From Dyadobacter beijingensis DSM 21582 (GTDB lineage Bacteria; Bacteroidota; Bacteroidia; Cytophagales; Spirosomataceae), in assembly GCF_000382205.1 (NCBI RefSeq), contig NZ_KB907790.1, positions 310,001-374,000 on the forward strand: 64,000 nt of DNA, read 5' to 3'. The position numbers and the translations under genes are program-made. Shown piece by piece: positions 53,513 through 61,761 of the stretch. The notes under the pieces are model-generated. The model was not told the DNA's origin and did not search any database. It was given only the letters and a program-made list of their open reading frames with translations. Every line of letters begins with the position of its first letter. Positions within the stretch are counted from its first letter, which is position 1.

Positions 53513-54622
53513 ATGTATATTATTATCGCATTAGTTGCTCTTGTATTCATTGTCCTCACCGGGGTGGTTATATCCAGGCTGCAGGGTGTTTTGAAGAGTA
53601 TCAACAAGACTGATTCAGACGAGATTGAAACATCTGGTAATAAATTCAACGGTGCCATGTTTATCGTGACATTGTTGCTGGGTGCCGTGACAATTACCTG
53701 GTCATATCTGCATGCACGCGAATTCTTCCTTCCCGAGGCATCGTCTGTTCACGGTAGAAGAACCGACGACCTGTTCTGGTTCTCGATGGGGATTCTGACC
53801 ATTCCGTTCATTCTCGTTAACTTCCTCGTGTTCTTCTTTGCCTGGAAATACCAGCACAAGAAAAACCACCGCGCGACATTCTATCCTGAAAACCATAAGC
53901 TCGAATTGATCTGGACGATCATCCCGGCTATCGTAATGGCATTGCTCGTATTCACCGGCTGGAAAGCATGGTCGGATATCACGGCAGAAGCACCACGCGA
54001 TGCGGAGGTAATCGAGATCACCGGTAAGCAGTTCAACTGGATCGCCCGTTACGGCGGTGTCGATAACAACAAGCTGGGTGATTACAACTATAAATTGATT
54101 GATGCGCAAAACGAAGTGGGTATCGACTTGTCCGACGAAAATTCATTCGACGACTTTACCAACCCTTCTGAAATGCACATTCCGGTGGGCCGTCCGGTAT
54201 TGCTGAAAATCCGCGCCCGCGACGTATTGCACAGCGTATTCATTCCGCACATGCGGGTGAAAATGGATGCGGTGCCAGGTATGCCGACCAAATTCTGGTT
54301 CGTACCGGACAAGACAACTGCGGATATGCGCGCCGAAACCGGTAACCCGAAATTTGACTACGAGATTGCTTGTACGGAGGTATGTGGACAAGGTCACTTT
54401 TCAATGAAAATGAGATTGATCGTAGACGACGAGGCTACATACAAGAAATGGGTTTCAGAACAGGCAACATTCCTGTCGACTTACCCAGAGTATCTTGCGA
54501 AAGTTCCTGAGAACCTGAAAGCGAAGGCCATGAAATATGTGCCAGCCGAAGCAGCAGCACCTAAGGCCGACAGCTCAGCAACAGCTGCTGGCGGTGCCGG
54601 AGCAAGTTCTAGTCTACGATAA
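53513..54622 (+). CDS. coxB: Cytochrome c oxidase subunit II
   Basis: Subunit II holds the CuA centre that receives electrons. The 369-residue protein has a short N-terminal segment, two membrane helices, then the cupredoxin domain. CuA ligands are in CTEVCGQGHFSMKM near 287 (C287, C291, H295, M298), with the upstream histidine in VLHSVFIPHMRVK. No cytochrome c domain is fused, so this is an aa3-type, not caa3-type, subunit. Electrons presumably arrive from Alternative Complex III encoded just upstream. A variable alanine/serine-rich tail ends the protein. Confidence 0.93.
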   Translation: MYIIIALVALVFIVLTGVVISRLQGVLKSINKTDSDEIETSGNKFNGAMFIVTLLLGAVTITWSYLHAREFFLPEASSVHGRRTDDLFWFSMGILTIPFILVNFLVFFFAWKYQHKKNHRATFYPENHKLELIWTIIPAIVMALLVFTGWKAWSDITAEAPRDAEVIEITGKQFNWIARYGGVDNNKLGDYNYKLIDAQNEVGIDLSDENSFDDFTNPSEMHIPVGRPVLLKIRARDVLHSVFIPHMRVKMDAVPGMPTKFWFVPDKTTADMRAETGNPKFDYEIACTEVCGQGHFSMKMRLIVDDEATYKKWVSEQATFLSTYPEYLAKVPENLKAKAMKYVPAEAAAPKADSSATAAGGAGASSSLR

Positions 54623-54651
54623 TTCTATTAATTAAAATACAATAAAAGTAT

Positions 54652-56535
54652 ATGTCAGCTATTGAAGGATTGGAAACAGCTCACCACCACGCAGACGAGC
54701 ATGACCACCACCATGAAGCACAAAGCTTTTGGCAGAAATATGTATTTTGTGAAGACCACAAAGTAATTGCCAAGCAGTATCTGATCACAGGTATTTTGTG
54801 GGCTGTTATCGGTATTACCATGTCGGTGATCTTCCGTATCCAGCTCGGTTTGCCCGATTCTAACCTTTCCTGGTTGAAGCCTGTGCTGGGTGGATGGATC
54901 AGCGACGCGGGTAAGCTCGACCCTAACTTTTACCTCGCTTTGGTTACAATGCACGGTACCATCATGGTATTCTTTGTATTGACAGCAGGTTTGAGCGGCA
55001 CTTTCAGTAACTTCCTGATCCCGCTTCAAGTGGGAGCGCGCGATATGGCGTCGGGTTTCATGAACATGCTTTCTTACTGGTTCTTCTTCCTGGCCAGCGT
55101 GATCATGTTCGCTTCTTTGTTCCTGCAACAAGGACCTGCTGCCGGTGGCTGGGTAATTTACCCTCCATTGAGCGCATTGCCGCAGGCACACCCCGGCTCA
55201 GGCATGGGTATGACTTTGTGGTTGGCTAGTATGGCATTCTTCATCGTTTCGCAGCTGTTGGGTGGTATCAACTACATTACTACCGTTATCAACCTGCGTA
55301 CAAGAGGTATGTCTTTCGACCGTCTGCCTCTGACGATCTGGTCATTCCTGATCACGGCGGTACTGGGTCTGATCTCTTTCCCTGTATTGCTTTCGTCTGT
55401 ATTGCTGCTGATCTTCGACCGTCACTTCGGTACCAGCTTCTATCTTTCCGACATTTACATCAATGGTGAAGCGCTGCCAAACGTGGGTGGTAGCCCGATC
55501 CTGTTCCAGCACTTGTTCTGGTTCCTCGGCCACCCTGAGGTATACATCGTACTCCTGCCGGCTTTGGGTATTACATCCGAAGTAATCGCGACGAACTCAC
55601 GCAAACCGATCTTCGGTTACCGCGCGATGATCGCATCCATGCTCGGTATCGCATTCCTTGCATTTATCGTATGGGCGCACCACATGTTTGTAACAGGTAT
55701 GAACCCATTCCTCGGATCGGTCTTCATGTTCCTGACGCTGATTATCGCGGTACCTTCTGCGGTGAAAGGTTTTAACTACATTACAACACTCTGGAAAGGT
55801 AACATCGTGTTCACCCCAGGTATGTTGTTCTCGATCGGTCTGGTATCCCTGTTCGTATCGGGTGGTTTGACCGGTATCATCCTTGGTAACAGTGCATTGG
55901 ATATTCAATTGCACGATACTTACTTCGTAGTAGCCCACTTCCACCTGGTAATGGGTGCTGCATCGGCCTTCGGTCTGTTTGCAGGGGTATACCACTGGTT
56001 CCCTAAGATGTTCGGCCGCATGATGAACACGTCACTGGGCCAGGCGCACTTCTGGATGACGTTCCTTGGAATTTACATGGTATTCATCCCAATGCACTAT
56101 GTAGGTATCGCGGGCTTCCCTCGCCGTTACTACCAGTTCACCAGCTACGACTTTACGCATAAGTTTATGGACATGAACATGTTTATCTCTATTGCAGCGA
56201 TATTCACGTTCCTGGCACAGTTCATCTTCCTCTGGAACTTCTTTTACAGCATTTTCAAAGGTAGAAAGGCACCACAAAATCCATGGCGTTCCAACACGCT
56301 CGAATGGACAGCCCCTATTGTTCCGGGTCACGGAAACTGGGAAGGCGAGATTCCTGCGGTGTATCGTTGGTCATATGATTACAGCAAACCGGGTGCCAAA
56401 GAGGATTTCATCCCTCAGAACATCCCGTATTCTCAAACACCGGAATCCAACTTCCCTCATGAAAATGAGCTGATCGCGACGGAGAAGGTGATTGAGTCCC
56501 AAAACTTTAATGACCAGTTCAAAACACATCATTGA
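54652..56535 (+). CDS. coxA: Cytochrome c oxidase subunit I
   Basis: Subunit I contains heme a and the heme a3-CuB site. It has the low-spin heme histidine in LVTMHGTIMVF near 105, the CuB ligands in FLGHPEVYIVLLP (the H and Y that become cross-linked, near 287) and WAHHMFVTGM near 337, and the heme ligands in HDTYFVVAHFHLVMG near 425. About twelve helices cover residues 35-555. The N-terminus carries seven histidines within residues 11-21 (HHHADEHDHHH). The last 26 nt overlap the heme A synthase start. Confidence 0.96.
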   Translation: MSAIEGLETAHHHADEHDHHHEAQSFWQKYVFCEDHKVIAKQYLITGILWAVIGITMSVIFRIQLGLPDSNLSWLKPVLGGWISDAGKLDPNFYLALVTMHGTIMVFFVLTAGLSGTFSNFLIPLQVGARDMASGFMNMLSYWFFFLASVIMFASLFLQQGPAAGGWVIYPPLSALPQAHPGSGMGMTLWLASMAFFIVSQLLGGINYITTVINLRTRGMSFDRLPLTIWSFLITAVLGLISFPVLLSSVLLLIFDRHFGTSFYLSDIYINGEALPNVGGSPILFQHLFWFLGHPEVYIVLLPALGITSEVIATNSRKPIFGYRAMIASMLGIAFLAFIVWAHHMFVTGMNPFLGSVFMFLTLIIAVPSAVKGFNYITTLWKGNIVFTPGMLFSIGLVSLFVSGGLTGIILGNSALDIQLHDTYFVVAHFHLVMGAASAFGLFAGVYHWFPKMFGRMMNTSLGQAHFWMTFLGIYMVFIPMHYVGIAGFPRRYYQFTSYDFTHKFMDMNMFISIAAIFTFLAQFIFLWNFFYSIFKGRKAPQNPWRSNTLEWTAPIVPGHGNWEGEIPAVYRWSYDYSKPGAKEDFIPQNIPYSQTPESNFPHENELIATEKVIESQNFNDQFKTHH

Positions 56536-57538
56536 TCTTAAAGCGAATCGCCGGTTCCGGCGATTCGCTTTAAATACGCTCATTTCGCTCTACCTGGTAG
56601 TGATAGCAGGGGGCATCGTGAGAAGCACAGGCTCAGGAATGGGCTGTCCCGACTGGCCTAAATGCTTCGGCAGATGGGTCCCTCCTACCGAAGCATCACA
56701 ACTTCCTGCCAATTACAAGGAGATTTACGGTGCGAAGCTGAAAGGAGAAGTCGAGTTTAATGCGACGAAAACCTGGACTGAGTACGTAAACAGGCTTGTA
56801 GGAGCGCTTACAGGCATCATCATTTTTCTGATGCTGCTCGCCTCCATTCCTTTTCTTAAATCCGGAAACAAGCAAGTATTCTTTTGGAGCCTCGGGGCAT
56901 TTCTGCTGACGGGTTTCCAGGGTTGGCTCGGTGCGAAAGTGGTTTCTTTCGAATTGCACCCGCTGATTGTCACAGTGCACATGCTGCTCGCCATAGTGAT
57001 TATTTTCATCGTGCTTTACGTGTTTACGTGGGCCGGCTATGTCGAAAAGGTGCTCACATTACGAGAAGGCAGTGAGAAGCTGCTGAGCGGAATAGGGATC
57101 GCGGTAATGGCGTTGTCGCTATTCCAGATCCTGCTCGGAACGCAGGTGCGCGAGGCGATGGACGTGGTGATAGCAAGGCTCGGTTACGGGGCGCGGTCGG
57201 AATGGATCGATGAGCTCGGGGCCAACTTTTACATACACCGCTCGTTTTCGATACTGGTCTTTGTTGTGAATGCAATCTGGATCAATAAGGTATTGAAATC
57301 GGGAAACCGGGGAACGGTAGCAGGCAAAATTGCCATCGCCTGCCTCTTGATCCTCATCGCGGAGATCGCAACGGGTGTGATTATGGCGTATCTGGGGGTT
57401 CCCGCATTTGCGCAGCCGATACACCTCACATTCGCGGTACTGCTGATCGGTCTGCAATTCATTGTCTGGCTGGTCGTCAACGGCAAGAAATATTTGAAGT
57501 ATCAAGGCGTGGCCGCGACGGCTGGTAGCCAGTCATAA
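56510..57538 (+). CDS. ctaA: Heme A synthase (COX15/CtaA)
   Basis: This membrane enzyme oxidises the methyl group of heme O to make heme A for the oxidase. The 342-residue form has eight helices and family motifs GGIVRSTGSGMGCPDWPKCFGRW near 35-57 and the paired histidine helices (VTVHMLLAIVIIF and NFYIHRSFSILVF). Start ATG 56510 overlaps coxA by 26 nt; a longer frame begins at 56492. Position directly after coxA and before heme O synthase supports joint expression of enzyme and cofactor supply. Confidence 0.93.
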   Translation: MTSSKHIIDLKANRRFRRFALNTLISLYLVVIAGGIVRSTGSGMGCPDWPKCFGRWVPPTEASQLPANYKEIYGAKLKGEVEFNATKTWTEYVNRLVGALTGIIIFLMLLASIPFLKSGNKQVFFWSLGAFLLTGFQGWLGAKVVSFELHPLIVTVHMLLAIVIIFIVLYVFTWAGYVEKVLTLREGSEKLLSGIGIAVMALSLFQILLGTQVREAMDVVIARLGYGARSEWIDELGANFYIHRSFSILVFVVNAIWINKVLKSGNRGTVAGKIAIACLLILIAEIATGVIMAYLGVPAFAQPIHLTFAVLLIGLQFIVWLVVNGKKYLKYQGVAATAGSQS

Positions 57539-57556
57539 TTTTCAATTTCTGTAAAA

Positions 57557-58450
57557 ATGATTTCAGTAGAGGAAAGCGTAAGTGGGGTTGGGAAGATCAG
57601 AGAGAGATTAGGAGTTCTGTTTGAATTATTGAAGTTCCGGTTGGCGTCGTTGATTGCCTTCTCCGGTGCGATGGGGTATTGCCTCGGTGCGAAAGAAGTG
57701 AAAACGTCCGATATGGTACTTTTCATCCTCGCATCGATCGGTATCACCGGCGCAGCGAACATTATCAACCAGATCCTCGAAAAGGACCTGGATAAAATGA
57801 TGAAAAGAACGGCTTCACGGCCGTTACCAAGCGGAAGAATTACCGTAGAACAAGCGGCTGTCTGGGCAGTGATCCTAGGGGTAGCATCGCTGGCAATATT
57901 TGTAACGGTTTTCAACCTGACGACAGGCCTCATTTCATTGCTGTCGCTGGTATTGTACGGGTTCGTTTACACGCCATTGAAGCGCGTCGGCCCGATTGCC
58001 GTGTTCGTAGGCGCATTCCCCGGCGCATTTCCTCCGATGATCGGATGGGTGGCCGCGACGAACCATTTCGGTCTGGAACCCGGCATTCTGTTTGCGATCC
58101 AGTTCTTCTGGCAATTCCCGCATTTCTGGGCCATTGCTTGGGTACTGGATGAAGATTACAAAAGAGCAGGTTTCAAATTGCTTCCCGCCAACGGTTTGAA
58201 AGACGCTGATACGACTTTGCAGATCATGATCTATACGTTGTTCCTGCTTCCGATCGGCTGGCTGCCGTACGAACTGGGAATGACAGGCATCAACTCCGCG
58301 TTCATCGCGACGATTTTCGGGGTGTTGTTCCTCGCGCAGACGTTCCATCTCATGCGCACCTGCACGGACAAGACCGCGAAGCAGCTGATGTTCGGATCGT
58401 TCATTTACCTGCCTATCGTTCAGATTGCTTTTTTGTTGGATAAATTGTGA
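57557..58450 (+). CDS. ctaB: Protoheme IX farnesyltransferase (heme O synthase)
   Basis: CtaB/CyoE attaches a farnesyl chain to heme B. The 297-residue UbiA-family protein has the two aspartate-rich sites: NIINQILEKDLDKMMKRTASRPLPSG near 73 (the usual NxxxD motif modified to NQILEKD) and the loop DEDYKRAGFKLLP near 199. About nine helices. It is 18 nt after ctaA and 17 nt before a subunit III gene, so heme A assembly is embedded in the oxidase operon. Confidence 0.93.
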   Translation: MISVEESVSGVGKIRERLGVLFELLKFRLASLIAFSGAMGYCLGAKEVKTSDMVLFILASIGITGAANIINQILEKDLDKMMKRTASRPLPSGRITVEQAAVWAVILGVASLAIFVTVFNLTTGLISLLSLVLYGFVYTPLKRVGPIAVFVGAFPGAFPPMIGWVAATNHFGLEPGILFAIQFFWQFPHFWAIAWVLDEDYKRAGFKLLPANGLKDADTTLQIMIYTLFLLPIGWLPYELGMTGINSAFIATIFGVLFLAQTFHLMRTCTDKTAKQLMFGSFIYLPIVQIAFLLDKL

Positions 58451-58467
58451 TATAGCATCGAGAGAAA

Positions 58468-59055
58468 ATGGAAAACGTTCAGCAAATTAAATTGGAAAGA
58501 GAGCCGCAGGAGACGCTCTCGATGGACCCGAAGAAGTTCATTCTTTGGTTGTTCCTCGTGACGATCATCATGCTTTTTGCCTCGCAAAGCAGCGCTTACC
58601 TCGTGCGCCGTGCAGAAGGCAACTGGCTGGAATTTGAAATGCCGCAGATATTCTGGTACAGCACGGTGGTGCTGATAATGAGCAGTGTGGCGATGCAATG
58701 GGCCTATTTTTCGGCAAAAAAAGATCAGTTCCAACAATTGAAAATAGCAATTTCTATTACTTTTGTACTCGGCCTGATCTTCCTTTATATGCAGTTTCAA
58801 GGCTGGAAAGAGCTGGTGGCGATGAATGTCTATTTTGTTGGAAACCCGTCCGGTTCGTTCTTTTACGTGTTCACAGGGCTTCATGGTTTCCACATCATTA
58901 CCGGCCTGATTGTTTTGGTATTCGCATTGACTTCGGCATTTAAGCTGAACGTGCATTCCAAAAATCTGAGAAGAATTCAGATCAGCGCCACTTACTGGCA
59001 CTTTTTGGATATACTCTGGTTATACCTTTTTGTTTTTTTATTGACCTTTAATTAA
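58468..59055 (+). CDS. Cytochrome c oxidase subunit III-like protein, short paralogue
   Basis: This 195-residue protein has five helices and subunit III features: YMQFQGWKELV near 109, FFYVFTGLHGFHIITGLIVL near 129, and the terminal ATYWHFLDILWLYLFVFLL. It is followed by a second subunit III gene after 15 nt. Its N-terminus begins with a charged extension (MENVQQIKLEREPQETLS). Both paralogues keep the WHFxDxxW motif, so both could associate with the oxidase, perhaps one as an assembly partner. Confidence 0.87.
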   Translation: MENVQQIKLEREPQETLSMDPKKFILWLFLVTIIMLFASQSSAYLVRRAEGNWLEFEMPQIFWYSTVVLIMSSVAMQWAYFSAKKDQFQQLKIAISITFVLGLIFLYMQFQGWKELVAMNVYFVGNPSGSFFYVFTGLHGFHIITGLIVLVFALTSAFKLNVHSKNLRRIQISATYWHFLDILWLYLFVFLLTFN

Positions 59056-59070
59056 TAATTTCTTTTATCA

Positions 59071-59841
59071 ATGGCGGCACATGTAACAACACCCGGCGCG
59101 GTAGAACCCAAAATGTGGTTGGGGGGTATTGAGCCTATGAAAGCAAGTTACGGTAAACTGATGATGTGGTTCTTCCTCATCTCGGATACCTTTACTTTCT
59201 CTGCCTTGCTGGTGGCATATGGTACAGCCCGGTTTAGTTTCCCCGCTTTCTCCGGAAAACACGAAGATTTTACATTCTCCAACATGTACTGGCCCGTACC
59301 TGAGAGGGTATACGAAGCCGTACCGTTCCTGCACGGCGTATCATTGCCGCTGGTATTTGTTGGTATCATGACATTCATCCTTATCGCTAGCTCCGTTACA
59401 ATGGTACTTGCAGTGGAGGCCGGTCACCGCATGGACCGCGCGAATGTGGAAAAATATATGCTTTGGACTATCCTGGGTGGTTTTACCTTCCTTGGTTGCC
59501 AGGCTTGGGAATGGACCCACTTTATCCACGGAACCGACGCTGGTACCGTGATGAAAGTGATCGAAAACGGAACCTGGATTGAGAAGACCATCCACGGCGC
59601 TAACCTGACCGAAAACCAATACGGTCCTCCTGCGTTTGCGGATTTCTTCTTCTTCATCACCGGTTTCCATGGAACACACGTATTCTCGGGTGTGATCCTG
59701 AACATCCTCATCTTCTTCCGCGCGGCCACCGGCTTGTACGACAGGAGAGGCAGCTACGAAATGGTGGAGAAAGTAGGTCTCTACTGGCACTTTGTGGATC
59801 TGGTTTGGGTGTTTGTATTTACATTCTTCTACCTGGTTTAA
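59071..59841 (+). CDS. Cytochrome c oxidase subunit III
   Basis: The 256-residue protein is the larger subunit III, with about seven helices. It has the motif GGFTFLGCQAWEWTHFI near 131, FFFITGFHGTHVFSGVILN near 192, and the terminal GLYWHFVDLVWVFVFTFFYL. Subunit III stabilises the oxidase core and may assist proton entry. It is 15 nt downstream of the shorter paralogue and 30 nt upstream of the subunit IV-like gene. Confidence 0.93.
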   Translation: MAAHVTTPGAVEPKMWLGGIEPMKASYGKLMMWFFLISDTFTFSALLVAYGTARFSFPAFSGKHEDFTFSNMYWPVPERVYEAVPFLHGVSLPLVFVGIMTFILIASSVTMVLAVEAGHRMDRANVEKYMLWTILGGFTFLGCQAWEWTHFIHGTDAGTVMKVIENGTWIEKTIHGANLTENQYGPPAFADFFFFITGFHGTHVFSGVILNILIFFRAATGLYDRRGSYEMVEKVGLYWHFVDLVWVFVFTFFYLV

Positions 59842-59871
59842 ATTATAGGACAATATTAAAATTGAAGTAAA

Positions 59872-60207
59872 ATGGCGGAAGTACATCATCACCACGTACA
59901 CAACCAGGATCCCGAAGCGGGAGCCGAGCAGCGTAAAGCGATCTGGAAGACCTTTTGGATTCTTCTGTTCATTACCGCCGGCGAATTTGCGATCGCATTT
60001 ACAATTCCTCACGGAGTTTTTAAAATATCGATCTTCATCGTTCTCACCATCGTGAAGGCATTCTATATCGTGGGGGAATTCATGCACTTGAAACATGAAA
60101 CAAAGACGCTGATCTGGTCGATACTCGTTCCGGTGATATTCGTAGCCTGGTTGATCCTGGCGCTCCTGCTGGAAGGCGATGCAATTTTCCAGGCGATCTT
60201 TAAGTAA
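59872..60207 (+). CDS. Cytochrome c oxidase subunit IV-like protein
   Basis: This 111-residue protein has three membrane helices (WILLFITAGEFAIAF, ISIFIVLTIVKAFYIVGEFMHL, LIWSILVPVIFVAWLILALLL) matching the caa3-type subunit IV family. The N-terminus carries a histidine cluster, VHHHHVHNQ, of the same sort seen in the coxA product. It lies 8 nt before the SCO-like gene. Confidence 0.88.
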   Translation: MAEVHHHHVHNQDPEAGAEQRKAIWKTFWILLFITAGEFAIAFTIPHGVFKISIFIVLTIVKAFYIVGEFMHLKHETKTLIWSILVPVIFVAWLILALLLEGDAIFQAIFK

Positions 60208-60214
60208 TATATAA

Positions 60215-60811
60215 ATGAAGAAATTTCCCAAAGCCGGGTTACTGATTATCACATTAGTAATTCCGGCTTTGATTTTTGCATTACTGAAACTGTTCGGAAC
60301 GAACCATTACGACCTGCCTTATTTCGTGGCGGAGAAGGACGGCAGCGGATCGGCGGTGGTTCAAAACGGTGATACGCTGTTTCACCAGGTTTCAAATGAT
60401 TGTGGCTTGTTTGCAGCTGTAAAACTGGACGGGCATTTGACAGTGGTAAGCCGGATACCGGCAAACTGCGGCGAACCCTGCGAACGGGGGGCGGACGAAC
60501 TGGAAAGGCTGGCTGCCTTGAAAGCCTCGATACCCGAATTGCAAATAGTCGCTGTATCGACAGGTTCCGTCAGAAACGGCAGTTGGCAATCGGTGAAGGC
60601 CGATAGCATAGCGATAGCAAGCTGTTTTGAAAAGGAATTGACGGACAATGAGAAAGGCAGTGAAGCATTGAATGGACCGGCCGGACAAATCGTGCTGATC
60701 GACCGGGAAAGACATGTGAGGGGCTTTTACAAGGCCGGAGACGCGGAGGAAACCGACCGGCTGATGGCCGAGATCAAGATCCTCGATTATGAAAAGAAGA
60801 ATGAGCAATAA
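60215..60811 (+). CDS. SCO1/SenC-like protein, divergent
   Basis: SCO proteins deliver copper to the CuA site. The 198-residue protein has an N-terminal membrane anchor (LLIITLVIPALIFALLKLFG) and a thioredoxin-like domain. The copper-binding cysteine pair is kept as C85-GEP-C89, but the following segment is short, and the conserved distal histidine of the family (normally before the YLID strand) appears replaced by ALNGPAGQIVLID. It may therefore act in redox rather than copper transfer. It follows the subunit IV-like gene by 8 nt; DUF420 begins on the next base. Confidence 0.78.
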   Translation: MKKFPKAGLLIITLVIPALIFALLKLFGTNHYDLPYFVAEKDGSGSAVVQNGDTLFHQVSNDCGLFAAVKLDGHLTVVSRIPANCGEPCERGADELERLAALKASIPELQIVAVSTGSVRNGSWQSVKADSIAIASCFEKELTDNEKGSEALNGPAGQIVLIDRERHVRGFYKAGDAEETDRLMAEIKILDYEKKNEQ

Positions 60812-60817
60812 GTGAGT

Positions 60818-61357
60818 ATGGCAACATTAGTAATTGAAAAAAAACCAAAATACGAACGTATTATCAATGTTTTGGCCATTGCCATTCCGGTAGTGGTGGC
60901 ATTGCTGCTGGGAATCCGGCAGAAAATCGATCTGGGCGAGTGGACGAAAGTATTGCCGCATGTGATCGGGGTGATCAATACCCTCACATCCATGCTACTG
61001 ATCATGGGTTTCTATTTTATCAAGCAGAAGAACATTGCGGCTCACCGCCAGATTATGACCGGGGCATTCTTGCTCGGCGCGGTGTTTCTCGTTTGTTATG
61101 TGCTTTACCACATTTCCAACGAAGCCACACCATTCGGCGGAACGGGTTTCATCCGGCCGGTTTACTACTTTTTGCTCATCTCGCATATCGTGTTATCGAT
61201 CGGGGTCGTTTGGTTTGTATTGCGTGCGGTGTATTTCGGTTATACCAACCAGATTGCGCAGCATCGGAAGGCAGTTAAATGGGCTATGCCGATCTGGCTG
61301 TATGTAAGTGTTACCGGTGTAATCGTATATTTGATGATTAGTCCTTATTACGTATGA
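60818..61357 (+). CDS. DUF420 membrane protein
   Basis: The 179-residue protein has five hydrophobic segments and the DUF420 motifs VLPHVIGVINTLTSMLLIMGF, KNIAAHRQIMTGAF (histidine), CYVLYHISNEATPFGG and YYFLLISHIVLSI. DUF420 genes commonly follow SCO genes near aa3 oxidases, so a role in oxidase assembly is suspected, though no mechanism is established. Conserved histidines in the membrane could bind metal or heme. A GTG at 60812 would add MS; I prefer the ATG. The stop overlaps the next gene by 4 nt (ATGA). Confidence 0.85.
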   Translation: MATLVIEKKPKYERIINVLAIAIPVVVALLLGIRQKIDLGEWTKVLPHVIGVINTLTSMLLIMGFYFIKQKNIAAHRQIMTGAFLLGAVFLVCYVLYHISNEATPFGGTGFIRPVYYFLLISHIVLSIGVVWFVLRAVYFGYTNQIAQHRKAVKWAMPIWLYVSVTGVIVYLMISPYYV

Positions 61358-61635
61358 AAAAATTCTTAGTGATATCCGGCCTGGTGATCCTGTTCCTGAT
61401 GAACAGCGCGGGGGCATTTGCGCAATGCGCGATGTGCCGCGGATCGGTAGAAAGTTCAATGGGCAATGGCCGTAACAATGTAGGTGTAGGTTTAAACACC
61501 GGCATTATGTTCCTGTTTGTAATGCCCTATCTGCTCGTGGCGGCGATCGGGTACTTCTGGTACCGCAATTCCAAGAGAGCACAGGCGGAGCGGCAATTCG
61601 TGGCAGCGCGGGTGCGGTCGGCCTACGAGAATTGA
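61354..61635 (+). CDS. Small membrane protein with CxxC, end of the respiratory operon
   Basis: This 93-residue protein starts with a signal-like hydrophobic segment (VISGLVILFLMNSAGAFA) directly followed by QCAMC, and ends with a second membrane helix (GIMFLFVMPYLLVAAIGYFWY) and a basic tail. The CxxC near residue 25 might bind metal or form a disulfide. I recognise no named family, but small proteins of this type follow SCO-DUF420 in related genomes. It overlaps DUF420 by 4 nt and ends the operon. Confidence 0.72.
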   Translation: MKKFLVISGLVILFLMNSAGAFAQCAMCRGSVESSMGNGRNNVGVGLNTGIMFLFVMPYLLVAAIGYFWYRNSKRAQAERQFVAARVRSAYEN

Positions 61636-61657
61636 TCCGAAATACAAGATATTAGAG

Positions 61658-61690
61658 GGCGGAGCCAATGCGGTTCCGCCTTTTTGTTTT
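61658..61690 (+). terminator. Terminator of the respiratory operon
   Basis: GGCGGAGCC (61658-61666) pairs with GGTTCCGCC (61672-61680), with one G-T pair and a 5-nt loop, followed by TTTTTGTTTT. It is the first strong terminator after the actA promoter. Confidence 0.88.
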
Positions 61691-61761
61691 AATAAAATAG
61701 TCCTCCGTAATGGCGTAGATAATGCGTTGCGCGTCTTTAAAACAAAAACACATTCCCCGCC

